A stretch of 64,000 nucleotides of DNA from CBDFHV01 sp965247705 (GTDB lineage: Bacteria > Pseudomonadota > Alphaproteobacteria > Rhodospirillales > CAMCUA01). Positions 8,923 through 17,244 of the stretch are shown here, in pieces (within the stretch, counting starts at the first letter, position 1; every line of letters starts with the position of its first letter). Position numbers and translations under genes: made by a program. The notes beneath the pieces were generated by a model that was given only the letters and a program-made list of their open reading frames with translations, made no database searches and had not been told where the DNA came from. The stretch is from assembly GCA_965247705.1 (NCBI GenBank), contig CBDFHV010000080.1, forward strand, positions 150,512-214,511, written 5' to 3'.

Positions 8923-9204
8923 ATGGCGAAGCGACGGAATTTCTCGGCGCCCTTCAAGGCGAAAGTGGCGATCGAGGCGCTGCGGGGCGACCAGACGCTG
9001 GCGGAGCTGTCGAGCCGGCACAAGGTTCATCCGAATCTGATCACGAAGTGGAAGCGCCAGGCGAGCGAGGGGATGGTCGATGTCTTCTCGGGCAAGCCGG
9101 CGGGCCGGGACAGTTCGCACGAAGCGGAGGTCAAGGAGCTTCACGCTAAGATCGGGGAGCTGACGGTGGAGAAGGATTTTTTGGCCAAGGCCTTCGGTCG
9201 TTGA
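8923..9204 (+). CDS. IS3-family transposase OrfA (helix-turn-helix)
   Basis: A 93-residue OrfA. The region FSAPFKAKVAIEALRGDQTL, then ELSSRHKVHPNLITKWKRQ, is the winged helix-turn-helix of this group. It is followed by a leucine-zipper-like segment (AKIGELTVEKDFLAKAF). A run of six T (9177-9182) near the end is a plausible minus-one slippage site for making the OrfAB fusion transposase. OrfA alone usually acts as a regulator of transposition. Confidence 0.88.
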   Translation: MAKRRNFSAPFKAKVAIEALRGDQTLAELSSRHKVHPNLITKWKRQASEGMVDVFSGKPAGRDSSHEAEVKELHAKIGELTVEKDFLAKAFGR

Positions 9205-10088
9205 GCCACGGCCGGAGGGTATCCATGATCGATCCCGGTCATGGCGAGCTCAGCATTGCGCGGCAATGCAGCTTGGTCTCGATCAGCCGCTCGTCGTTCT
9301 ACTATGAGGGCAAGGGCGAGAGCCGCTTGAACCTGGCGCTGATGCGTCTCATCGACGAGCAGTTTCTGGAGACGCCCTGGTACGGCTCGCGCCAGATGGC
9401 CCGGCACCTGCGGCGTCTGGGCTATTGCGTGGGACGCAAGCGGGTGCGCCGGCTGATGCGGCTCATGGGCCTCCAGGCGATCTACCAGGCGCCACGCACC
9501 AGCGATCCGCATCCCGATCACCGGATCTATCCCTATCTGCTACGCGGGCTCGTCATCGATCGGGCGAACCAGGTCTGGTGCACGGACATCACCTATATCC
9601 CGATGCGCCGGGGCTTTTTGTACCTGGTCGCCATCATGGACTGGTGGAGCCGCAAGGTTCTGTCTTGGCGGCTCTCCAACACCATGGAGGCGGATTTCTG
9701 CGTCGAGGCCCTGGAGGAAGCTCTGGTCCGCCATGGCAAGCCGGCGATCTTCAACTCCGACCAAGGCAGCCAGTTCACCTCCCTGGAATTCACGCAGGTC
9801 CTGAAGGACGCCGGCGTGATGATCTCCATGGACGGCAGAGGTAGTTGGATGGACAACGTCATGATCGAGCGGCTGTGGCGCAGTCTCAAGTACGAATGCG
9901 TCTATCTCCAGGCCTTCGAGACCGGCTCCCAAGCCAGGAATGGAATCGGCGGCTGGATCGACTATTACAACACTTCGAGGCCTCATTCGGTGTTCGATGG
10001 ACGCACCCCCGAGGAGGTCTATAGTGGGCGCGACGCGCCATCTCCGGGGCATGCCCCGGAGATGGCGCCAGAAGCGCTGGCGGCATAA
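9201..10088 (+). CDS. IS3-family transposase OrfB (DDE integrase domain)
   Basis: A 295-residue integrase-core protein. After an HTH_21-like region (WYGSRQMARHLRRLGY), the DDE triad is visible: Asp in WCTDITYIPM, Asp in FNSDQGSQFTS, and Glu in DNVMIERLWRSLKYE. It lies in the minus-one frame relative to OrfA, so it is probably made as an OrfAB fusion by frameshifting rather than from its own TTG. The reading frame looks intact, so the element may still be active. Confidence 0.88.
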   Translation: MSHGRRVSMIDPGHGELSIARQCSLVSISRSSFYYEGKGESRLNLALMRLIDEQFLETPWYGSRQMARHLRRLGYCVGRKRVRRLMRLMGLQAIYQAPRTSDPHPDHRIYPYLLRGLVIDRANQVWCTDITYIPMRRGFLYLVAIMDWWSRKVLSWRLSNTMEADFCVEALEEALVRHGKPAIFNSDQGSQFTSLEFTQVLKDAGVMISMDGRGSWMDNVMIERLWRSLKYECVYLQAFETGSQARNGIGGWIDYYNTSRPHSVFDGRTPEEVYSGRDAPSPGHAPEMAPEALAA

Positions 10089-10151
10089 AAATCACCATGG
10101 AATCCCACCTAACAAACGCCGCCAAGCTGTCCAGCGGATGGGGTCCACCTC

Positions 10152-10315
10152 ATAACACCCTGTTTCATCATGTCGCGCAGCTCTTCATCCACAATCTTCT
10201 TGCATGCCACGACCGCCTTTTCGAAGGTGGAGAACTCGCCGATTGCGTATCGGTGCTCTTCATCCATGTAGTGGAAATTGTCGTCAACCATGACTGTGTA
10301 GCGCTTCTTATTCAT
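10152..10315 (-). pseudogene. Small conserved protein interrupted by IS3
   Basis: About 54 codons remain, starting MNKKRYTVMVDDNFHYMDEE and continuing through EFSTFEKAVVACKKIVDEEL. This matches my recollection of a widespread short protein family (about 70 residues, function unknown) with YTVMVDDNFHYMDE near the start. The frame runs into the IS3 right end and stops there; the other side of the element does not supply the expected C-terminus. A TACAAT box lies six bases before the ATG with no ribosome site, so the original gene may have been expressed as a leaderless message. Confidence 0.6.
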
Positions 10316-10659
10316 CGGGACATTGTATCAGCCGATATTCCCCAGATGGCGCCCAAATCCGGCCTTAATAGTTGTCGAACTGGCCGAATCGTCGAACCAT
10401 CGGCGCCCTCCCGCGCACATGTTACACGGGTTAAGTTGGGCACGCAGCTAACCGACAGCTCGATCAAAGACCATGCTGGACCGCTCAGACTGCCTCAGGG
10501 CCGGTCTTGGCTAATTGCCGCCGCAAAAAAGGATGTGTGCGACAACCCTATACGTAGTGGGTGTCTGCATTAACCCGATAGGCACGGATTCACCTTGTCG
10601 CCGAGAATCGGCTGCAATACGTCGCGCCTCCCCCCACGTCGCTCTCGGCCTCGGTGTCC
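10316..10659. other. Intergenic stretch without recognised gene
   Basis: About 340 bases between the broken small gene and the end of the aldehyde dehydrogenase gene. Apart from the TACAAT box next to the small gene I see no coding frame with family resemblance, no strong hairpin with a T-run and no repeat shared with the rest of the window. Confidence 0.5.
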
Positions 10660-12186
10660 TCAATCCACGGCGGCGTCGATGGCGTTGTCGCCGAGGTCGA
10701 TCCAGATGGTCTTGGTTTCCGTGTACTGTTCGTGGGCGAGGAGGGAATTGTCGCGGCCGCCGAAGCCGGACTGCTTGTAGCCGCCGAAGGGGGTGGTGAT
10801 GTCGCCCTCGCCATAGCAGTTGACGGTCACCGTGCCGGCGCGGAGCGCACGGGCCATGCGATGGGCCCGCTTGAGATTGGCGGTAAAGACCGAGGCCTGG
10901 AGGCCGTAGACCGTGTCGTTGGCCAGGCTTAGGGCCTCTTCTTCGTTGGCGCAGGTGAGCACCGACAAGACGGGCCCGAAAATCTCCTCCCGGGCGATGG
11001 CCATGTCGGGGGTAACGCCGTCGAAGATGGTCGGCGCGATGTAGAGGCCGCCCCCGTCGGGGATCGCCTCGCCGCCGAGGATCAACTCCGCGCCCCCCTT
11101 CTTGCCGGCTTTGATATAGCCCATGATCTTGTCGAAGTGTTCCTTGCTGACGATGGCGCCCAAGCGGTTGGCGGGGTCCAGGGGATAGCCGGTGCGCCAG
11201 TCACGGGACTTGTCGAGGATTTTCGACAACAGCGCGTCCTTCACCGCCCCGTGCACGATGAGCCGCGAGTTCGACGAACAGTTCTCCCCCATGTTCCAGA
11301 AAATGGCGAAGGCCACCTGCTCGGCCACGTAGTCCAGGTCCTCGGCGTCGTCGAGCACGATGCAGGGGTTCTTGCCGCCGCATTCGAGAACGGTGCGCTT
11401 CAGGTTGCTTTGGGCCGCATACTCCAGGAACCGGCGCCCGACTTCGGTGGAACCGGTAAACGACACCGCATCGATGTCGGGATGCAAGCCGATGGCGCGC
11501 CCGGCCGTCTCGCCGAGGCCGGTGACGATGCTGAGCACGCCGGGCGGAATCCCCGCCTCCAGGGCCATGTCGGCGATCCTCAGGGCCGACATGCTGGTTT
11601 GTTCCGCCGGTTTGACGATGACGCTGTTGCCGCTGGCCAGGGCCGGGCCGATCTTCCAGGCCATGGTCATGGCGGGGAAGTTCCACGGCAGCACGCAGGC
11701 GACCACGCCCAGGGGCTCGCGAACGATCATGCCCAACGCGTCGTCGCCAGATGGGGTCACCTTGTCGTACATCTTGTCGGCGGCCTCGGCGTGCCATTCC
11801 AGGCAGTGCAAGGTCTCCGGGATGTCGACGGTGGCGCAGTCCTGGATCGGCTTGCCGCTCTCGACGCTTTCCAGCACCGCCAGTTCGTAGCGGTTGCGCT
11901 TGATCAGCTTGACCAGGCGAATCAGGGCGTGCTTGCGTTCGCTGGGGTGCAAGCGCGACCAGAACCCCCGTTCGAAGGCCTCCCGGGCCTTGATCACCGC
12001 CCGATCCACGTCGGCGGCGTCGCAGGACGCGATGCGGGTAATGACCTGTCCGGTGGCCGGATTGAGGGTCTCGAAGGTGTCGCCCGACGCGGCGGCGGTG
12101 AACCGGCCGTCGATGAAGGCGTTGGTCGGATGGGTCAGGCCATCGGCGATGGCCTGGTATTCGTCGCGGGTCAGCAGGTCGTCCAT
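10660..12186 (-). CDS. NAD(P)-dependent aldehyde dehydrogenase (PuuC/BetB-like)
   Basis: A 508-residue aldehyde dehydrogenase that oxidises an aldehyde to a carboxylate. The catalytic cysteine is Cys303 in GENCSSNSRL and the general base is Glu268 in LECGGKNP. Cofactor-binding marks are PWNFPAM, KPAEQTS and FTGSTEVG. The closest resemblance is to gamma-glutamyl-gamma-aminobutyraldehyde dehydrogenase (PuuC) and related semialdehyde enzymes; the substrate cannot be fixed from sequence. No polyamine-pathway genes are adjacent. The ATG start MDDLLTRDEYQ was chosen because longer starts add unrelated residues. Confidence 0.85.
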   Translation of the reverse strand: MDDLLTRDEYQAIADGLTHPTNAFIDGRFTAAASGDTFETLNPATGQVITRIASCDAADVDRAVIKAREAFERGFWSRLHPSERKHALIRLVKLIKRNRYELAVLESVESGKPIQDCATVDIPETLHCLEWHAEAADKMYDKVTPSGDDALGMIVREPLGVVACVLPWNFPAMTMAWKIGPALASGNSVIVKPAEQTSMSALRIADMALEAGIPPGVLSIVTGLGETAGRAIGLHPDIDAVSFTGSTEVGRRFLEYAAQSNLKRTVLECGGKNPCIVLDDAEDLDYVAEQVAFAIFWNMGENCSSNSRLIVHGAVKDALLSKILDKSRDWRTGYPLDPANRLGAIVSKEHFDKIMGYIKAGKKGGAELILGGEAIPDGGGLYIAPTIFDGVTPDMAIAREEIFGPVLSVLTCANEEEALSLANDTVYGLQASVFTANLKRAHRMARALRAGTVTVNCYGEGDITTPFGGYKQSGFGGRDNSLLAHEQYTETKTIWIDLGDNAIDAAVD

Positions 12187-12316
12187 GACAGGGTTCCCGA
12201 GTGAGCGAACGAAGAGCGTACCCGCCGCAATGGGCGTTGCCTGATCGACGGGCGGCGCACTACAACTACGCCCCTTGCCGACGGGGCCTCGGCGACAGCG
12301 ATGTGGACCACGTGTA

Positions 12317-13534
12317 TTGACCGACATTCTTTTTGTCTGCCATCGGATCCCCTACCCGCCGGACAAGGGCGATAAGATCCGCTCCTATAACATCCTTTCG
12401 CACCTGGCGCAGTCCCACCGCATCCACCTGGGCGCCTTTATCGACGATCCGGAAGACTGGGCGCACGTGCCGACCCTGCGCGAGATCTGCGTCGATACCC
12501 ATTTCGCCCGCATCACACCCAGCTGGGCCAAGGTCAGGTCCCTCAGGGGGTTTCTCACCGGTGACGCCCTGAACCTTCCCTACTACGCCGACAGGGGGCT
12601 TCGGATGTGGGTTCAAGGGGTGGCCGAACGGGTACGCCCGCAAGTGATGATGGGATATTCGTCCGCCATCGGTCAGTTCATGATGCCGGTCAGGCCGCGG
12701 CCTCCACGGGTCATCATGGATTTCATGGACGTGGATTCGGACAAGTGGCGGCAATACGCCGATACTCAGCCGTGGCCCATGAGCTGGGTCTACCGGCGGG
12801 AAAGCCGGCGCCTGCTGGACTTCGATCGACGCCTGGCGCGCTTCGCCGACGCCAACATCGTGGTTTCGGACCAGGAAGCGGCCCTCTTCCGCGGTCTCGC
12901 CCCGGAGAGCGCGGACAAGATTTTCGGCGTCAGCAACGGCATCGATGGGAACTACTTTTCGCCGCACCGCGCCTACGATCCGCCGATCTCCGGCCATGGG
13001 CCGGTGGTCGTCTTCACCGGCGCCATGGACTATTGGCCGAATGTGGACGCGGTGGTGTGGTTTGCCGAGCGGGTGCTGCCCCGCCTCCGCGAGCACCGGC
13101 CCCACCTGCGGTTTCACATCGTCGGCAGCCACCCGTCGCCCAAGGTGACCGCCCTGGGGGAGCAGGCTGGTGTCCTCGTCACGGGTCGGGTTCCGGACGT
13201 CCGGCCCTACATTGCCCATGGCGACGTCAGCATCGCGCCCATCCGCATCGCCCGGGGCATTCAGAACAAGGTTCTGGAGGCCATGGCCATGGCCCGACCG
13301 GTGATCGCGACCCCACAGGCGATCGAAGGGATCGAGGCCGAGGCCGGCCGTCACTTCCTGCTCGCCGACGACGAAGAGGCCTTCGCCGCCGCCGTGCTGA
13401 GGGCGGTAGGGGACCCGGCGATGCGGGCGATGGGGGACGCGGCCCGACGGGTGGCCGTCGAGCGCTACAGCTGGTCGGCCCGCCTGGGAGCCCTCGACGA
13501 CATGATCGCAGGTGCTACGGCAGGCTCCGGGTAA
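12317..13534 (+). CDS. PEP-CTERM/exosortase-associated glycosyltransferase (TIGR03087-like)
   Basis: A GT-B glycosyltransferase of about 405 residues. The start LFVCHRIPYPPDKGDKIRSY is the hallmark of sugar transferases associated with PEP-CTERM/EpsH1 (exosortase A) exopolysaccharide loci. The C-terminal half has the donor-binding region with FTGAMDYWPN, HIVGSHPSP and IQNKVLEAMAMARPV. The start is probably the TTG just before TDILFVCH. The last 20 bases overlap the tail of the convergent FemAB-like gene, which belongs to the same type of locus. Confidence 0.85.
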   Translation: MTDILFVCHRIPYPPDKGDKIRSYNILSHLAQSHRIHLGAFIDDPEDWAHVPTLREICVDTHFARITPSWAKVRSLRGFLTGDALNLPYYADRGLRMWVQGVAERVRPQVMMGYSSAIGQFMMPVRPRPPRVIMDFMDVDSDKWRQYADTQPWPMSWVYRRESRRLLDFDRRLARFADANIVVSDQEAALFRGLAPESADKIFGVSNGIDGNYFSPHRAYDPPISGHGPVVVFTGAMDYWPNVDAVVWFAERVLPRLREHRPHLRFHIVGSHPSPKVTALGEQAGVLVTGRVPDVRPYIAHGDVSIAPIRIARGIQNKVLEAMAMARPVIATPQAIEGIEAEAGRHFLLADDEEAFAAAVLRAVGDPAMRAMGDAARRVAVERYSWSARLGALDDMIAGATAGSG

Positions 13535-14570
13535 GCACCGGGCCCAGGGCATTGGCCAGCGGCACCGGCATCCGCCGCCAGCAAGCGACGAGTAAGGCAA
13601 ATTTCGGATTGTCGGGATTGACGTCGGGGACCTGACCCTTGCCCAGCGCGTAGTGCCAATGGAGCGGGAATGTTTCACCGCCCCACTGGGTTTTGAATTT
13701 GTGGGGACCGGACCCGGGCGTGGAGCGCCCGAAATCGAACACCCGGTAGCCGTCCTCGCAGCCCGACACCATACCCTGCCAGTAGAGCAGCATATTGTGG
13801 CGGAAGTCGCCGACGCTCTTCAGGGCCGAAGCCCAGGGTATCTCGACCCTGTCCCCCTCGCCGATGGTGATGCCGGCGGCCACCGGCTCCGTCTCCCGGC
13901 GCACCACGATCATCCGGCAGCGATCGCCGAACGCGCCGACGGTGGCCTCGAACAGGGCCTTGGGATAGACCGGCGTGCCCAGGTCGCGCATGTGGCGGGA
14001 GAACACGCGATAAAAGGTGTCGAGATAGGCCGGCGTGACGGCGCTACCCGGAACCGACTCGGCATTGAAACCCTCCTTGGAGGACCGCCGCACCTTGTTG
14101 CGGAACTTGCCCTTGAAGGTGCCGAGCAGGGCGTCGGCGTCCTCCTTCAAAGGCAGCGTCATGACCACTTTGTGGGATCGTTCCACCAAGTCGTCGACGG
14201 GAACGTCCAACGGCGCCCGGTGGCGCAGCTCCATGTAGTCGGCCCCCATCTCGCCGACCAGCGCCCGGGCCCGCGCCAGGAGGGCGACCGCGGCTTCGGG
14301 GGTTTCGGCCAGCACGCCTCCGCCGTTCAGGTAGGGCATGGAAATCAAGGATCGGCCGAACAGGAAGCTGCGAAATTCGACAAGCGGCAGGACCCCCACC
14401 ACCCCGGACTCGACCTCCGCCATCAGATAGCGGGATTGGTGGCCGAAGGCCGTGGCCAGAATATCGCGCCATTGCCAGCGGTGGGCGAAATGGGCGTCGG
14501 CGCGGCCGTCGACGAAGACCTGCCAGCGCTCCCGATCGTCCTCCCCGGCCTCGATCACCGCCACGGTCAT
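13515..14570 (-). CDS. FemAB-family protein of PEP-CTERM/exosortase systems (TIGR03019-like)
   Basis: A 351-residue protein of the FemAB/GNAT-fold group. It shows FAHRWQWRDIL near the start, FKGKFRNKVRRSSKEGF mid-protein, and VFDFGRSTPGSGPHKFKTQWGG in the C-terminal third; the last is typical of the XrtA/PEP-CTERM-associated FemAB branch. These proteins are thought to modify exopolysaccharide or envelope material by acyl or aminoacyl transfer; the actual substrate is unknown. The gene is tail-to-tail with the glycosyltransferase of the same system. Confidence 0.85.
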   Translation of the reverse strand: MTVAVIEAGEDDRERWQVFVDGRADAHFAHRWQWRDILATAFGHQSRYLMAEVESGVVGVLPLVEFRSFLFGRSLISMPYLNGGGVLAETPEAAVALLARARALVGEMGADYMELRHRAPLDVPVDDLVERSHKVVMTLPLKEDADALLGTFKGKFRNKVRRSSKEGFNAESVPGSAVTPAYLDTFYRVFSRHMRDLGTPVYPKALFEATVGAFGDRCRMIVVRRETEPVAAGITIGEGDRVEIPWASALKSVGDFRHNMLLYWQGMVSGCEDGYRVFDFGRSTPGSGPHKFKTQWGGETFPLHWHYALGKGQVPDVNPDNPKFALLVACWRRMPVPLANALGPVLTRSLP

Positions 14571-14633
14571 GCTGCGCCTGCCCTCGACATCGCTTCCTGA
14601 AATTCGTCCGCCGATCGCGAGGGCCGGATGGGT

Positions 14634-15584
14634 CTAACCCCGGGCCGCCACCACCTGGGGGGTGAACCGGGAGTGCGCCTGCTTTTCCGCCAGGATGGCG
14701 GCGATGGTGGTCTTCGCGGTGGTCAGAACGTCGCGCATCTGGCGCTTCAGTTCCTTCTTCAGGGGGCGCAAGGGTGGCCGAACGGCGCCGCCGGGCAAGC
14801 CCTGAAGCTCGCAGGCGTACTTCACGCAGGGCAGAAACTTACCGCCCCGCTCCAGCACCGTCATCAGGGGCAGCATGGCCATCATGATGCGCCGACCGGT
14901 GTGAAAGTCGCCGTCGCGCACGCAGACCTCGTAAAGGGCCACGCATTCCTCCATCAGGAAGTTGGCCGCCGCGCAGACCCAGCTTCGCGCGCCCCAGACG
15001 AAGAACTCCAGGGCCAGATCGTCGGCGCCGCAGGACAGTTGAAGCTGGGGAAACTCCCGGGCGATGGTGTGGATGCGCCCCACGTCGCCGCTGCTTTCCT
15101 TTATCGCCTGGAAATTGGCGCTTTGCGCCACCCGCTGCAGGAACGCATCACCCATGGTGGTGCCGGTGCGTCCCGGATAGTTGTAGAGCATGATCGGCAG
15201 CCCGGCCGCCCGGTCGATGGCCAGGCAGTGGCTGGCCAGCTCTTTCTCGGTGGGCACCGAATAGGGGGGCGCGGCCACCAGCAGCCCATCGGCGCCGGCC
15301 TCGCGGGCCGCCACCGCCAGATCGCAGCAGTCCTGGGTGCGGAAGTCGTTGGGGCCCGCCAGCCACGGCACCCGTCCGCCGATGATGTCCTGGGCCTCCC
15401 GGAACTGAGCCAGCCGCTCGTCGCGAGTGAGCGCGTAGAACTCGCCCGTGGAGCCGCCGATTACTAGGCCGTGGCCGCCCTGTGCGATAAGAGCCTCGAT
15501 CATCCCTGCCCAGCCCTTGCGGTCGATGGCATAGTCCGCGTGGAAGGGGGTGATGACGGGGGTGTAGATTCCTTGGAATTGCAT
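14634..15584 (-). CDS. Dihydrodipicolinate synthase (DapA)-family aldolase/lyase
   Basis: A 316-residue class I aldolase of the DapA/NAL family. Features are GIYTPVITPF at the start, GGSTGEFYALT (substrate-carboxylate loop), the tyrosine in MLYNYPGRTG, and the Schiff-base lysine in FQAIKESSGD. True lysine-pathway DapA usually begins differently, and this branch often handles sugar acids or other 2-keto acids. I therefore give only the family. The ATG before QFQGIYTP was chosen; an in-frame extension upstream has no family resemblance. An IS110-type element begins shortly upstream and may have displaced its promoter. Confidence 0.75.
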   Translation of the reverse strand: MQFQGIYTPVITPFHADYAIDRKGWAGMIEALIAQGGHGLVIGGSTGEFYALTRDERLAQFREAQDIIGGRVPWLAGPNDFRTQDCCDLAVAAREAGADGLLVAAPPYSVPTEKELASHCLAIDRAAGLPIMLYNYPGRTGTTMGDAFLQRVAQSANFQAIKESSGDVGRIHTIAREFPQLQLSCGADDLALEFFVWGARSWVCAAANFLMEECVALYEVCVRDGDFHTGRRIMMAMLPLMTVLERGGKFLPCVKYACELQGLPGGAVRPPLRPLKKELKRQMRDVLTTAKTTIAAILAEKQAHSRFTPQVVAARG

Positions 15585-15672
15585 GGCCTTGCCTCTCCGT
15601 CGCGGGGTGCCCGCCGCGCATTTGTATTCCGATGGCCCTAGGCTAGACCCCATGTCCGACTGGGATGTGGGT

Positions 15673-15750
15673 GACCCGTCTCACATTATGCGGGTGTCGA
15701 GGGTTGCACCGGATGGTCCGGTGTCTTGCCTCATGCATAGGAGACGGGTC
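15673..15750 (+). promoter_or_regulatory. Stem-loop leader that may hide the transposase ribosome site
   Basis: A perfect 10-bp inverted repeat, GACCCGTCTC (15673-15682) and GAGACGGGTC (15741-15750), ends on the base before the transposase ATG. Its right arm contains most of the AGGAG ribosome site. Between the arms lies a second perfect hairpin, CACCGG-ATGGT-CCGGTG. In RNA the outer stem would block initiation, a known type of brake on transposase synthesis. It could also be part of a longer element RNA. Confidence 0.5.
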
Positions 15751-16863
15751 ATGGAACAGGTTATCACGTACGTGGGTCTGGACGTTCACAAGAAGAGCAT
15801 TTCGGTCGCCATTGCCGATGGCGGCTTGCGCCGGGAGGCGCGCTATTTCGGCACCATCGCGAACCAACCGGCGGCGTTGCGGAAGTTGGCGCACAGGCTG
15901 GGGCGCGAGGGACGCGCGCTGCGCTTCTGCTACGAGGCCGGGCCGTGCGGTTACGGGGTCTATCGGACGCTAACATCGCTCGGCCACGACTGCGTGGTGG
16001 TGGCGCCGTCGCTGATCCCGCGGCGTCCTGGCGATCGGATCAAGACCGACCGCCGCGATGCCTTGGGCTTGGCCAAGCTGGACCGCGCCGGCGAGCTGAC
16101 GCCGGTGTGGGTTCCCGAGCCCGAGCACGAGGCCCTGCGCGATCTGGTGCGGGCCCGCGCGGCGGCGGTCAAGGCCCTGCGCCGGGCGCGTCAGCAGTTG
16201 AGCGGCTTCCTGCTACGCCACGCCCGCACGCGAGACGGCAACAACTGGACCCTGGCCCACCGGCGCTGGCTGGCGAGCCTGCGTTTCGAGCAGCCGGCCC
16301 AGCAGATCGTCCTGGAGGACTATATCCAGGCCATCGAGGATGCCCAGGCGCGGCGCGACCGCCTGACGGCCGAGATCGAAGCATTGGTCCCCCGTTGGTC
16401 CCTGGCTGCCGTCGCCCAGGCCCTTCAGGCCATGCGCGGCGTGGCGCTGATCACCGCCGTCACCCTGTTGGCCGAGATCGGCGACCTGACCCGTTTCGAC
16501 AGCCCGCGTCAGCTCATGGCGCACCTCGGTCTGGTGCCCTCGGAGCATTCCAGCGCCGCTCACATCCGGCGCGGCGCCATCACCAAGGCCGGCAACGCCG
16601 AGGCGCGCCGCGTCATGATCGAGGCCGCCTGGTGCTACCGCCTGCCGGCGCGGGTCAGCCGCTGCCTCCTGGAGCGCCTCCAGGGCCAACCCAAGGCGGT
16701 CCGCGACATCGCCTGGAAGGCCCAGACCCGCCTCTGCGCCCGCTACCGCCGCATGGGCGCCCAAGGCAAGGATACCCCCCTGGTCACAACGGCTATCGCC
16801 CGCGAGATGCTCGGCTTCGTCTGGGCCATCGCCCGCGAGGTCGCGCCGCGCAAGGCCGGCTGA
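15751..16863 (+). CDS. IS110/IS1111-family transposase (DEDD recombinase)
   Basis: A 370-residue transposase. The RuvC-like N-terminal domain starts TYVGLDVHKKSISVAIAD and carries CYEAGPCGYGVYR and the conserved RIKTDRRDALGLAKL. The C-terminal transposase_20 domain has MRGVALITAVTLLAEIGDL, then FDSPRQLMAHLGLVPSE and GAITKAGNAEARRVMIEA, with the serine region expected for this family. The frame is complete. The ATG is preceded by AGGAG at seven bases, buried in a predicted stem. Confidence 0.88.
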   Translation: MEQVITYVGLDVHKKSISVAIADGGLRREARYFGTIANQPAALRKLAHRLGREGRALRFCYEAGPCGYGVYRTLTSLGHDCVVVAPSLIPRRPGDRIKTDRRDALGLAKLDRAGELTPVWVPEPEHEALRDLVRARAAAVKALRRARQQLSGFLLRHARTRDGNNWTLAHRRWLASLRFEQPAQQIVLEDYIQAIEDAQARRDRLTAEIEALVPRWSLAAVAQALQAMRGVALITAVTLLAEIGDLTRFDSPRQLMAHLGLVPSEHSSAAHIRRGAITKAGNAEARRVMIEAAWCYRLPARVSRCLLERLQGQPKAVRDIAWKAQTRLCARYRRMGAQGKDTPLVTTAIAREMLGFVWAIAREVAPRKAG

Positions 16864-17110
16864 GAAAAAGCAGGGAAAAATCGTCACCCCACAAGAGGAG
16901 GACCGAAGCAGCCTACCAACAGTCCGCCGGCGCCCATGCCTGGGGGCGAGACCACGGTGAGGGGAACCCTCGACTGCTCTACGAGCGGGACTTGTCCCAC
17001 GCTCGTCATCTAGACCGAGGCAGCCCCACGACGAACCCAGGGTCATGCGGTCCCAACCCGCGCATCAGAGATCGATCAACCGTCGTCAGGACGGTTTCGC
17101 CCCCTGCCAT
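16864..17110 (+). ncRNA. Candidate guide (bridge/seek) RNA region of the IS110-type element
   Basis: After the transposase stop there is no coding frame but a series of hairpins. One is GAGCG with inner GGAC/GTCC closing on CGCTC (about 16983-17005). Others are ATGCG...CGCAT around 17046-17067 and CCGTC...GACGG near 17082-17095. Motifs such as GGCAGCCCCACGACGAA and CAACCCGCGCATCAGAG are, from memory, conserved after transposases of this branch. IS110-family elements are known to encode a non-coding RNA that specifies target and donor. The extent and folding here are inferred only by eye. Confidence 0.4.
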
Positions 17111-17244
17111 GTGCGCTGGCGCTATACGTATCTCGACACCGGCAACACGGTGAGCGGTGATCTTCGTCCGAAACCTTGAATTCGGACATGAGAGAGCATT
17201 TCCCGGTATTGCGGAACCAGCCGGCGGCGCCTGGCGCCGAAGGT

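Larger units (their letters stand above)
8854..10151 (+). mobile_element. IS3-family insertion sequence
   Basis: A 1298-bp element. Terminal inverted repeats are GAGGTGGTCCCC on the left (8854-8865) and GAGGTGGACCCC (reverse complement) on the right (10140-10151). Further matching blocks lie inside (GGACAG, TGTTAGGTGGGAT). A 3-bp direct repeat ATA flanks both ends (8851-8853 and 10152-10154). It carries orfA and orfB in the usual minus-one relationship and interrupts a small conserved gene on the minus strand. Confidence 0.85.
15640..17160 (+). mobile_element. IS110/IS1111-family insertion sequence (ends approximate)
   Basis: The element is defined by an intact DEDD-type transposase with about 110 bases of structured sequence upstream and 250-300 bases of non-coding sequence downstream. 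The family lacks clear terminal inverted repeats and target duplications, and there is only one copy here, so the exact ends cannot be placed. The long downstream non-coding region is the layout of the IS1111 branch, in which the guide RNA lies after the transposase. Confidence 0.6.
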
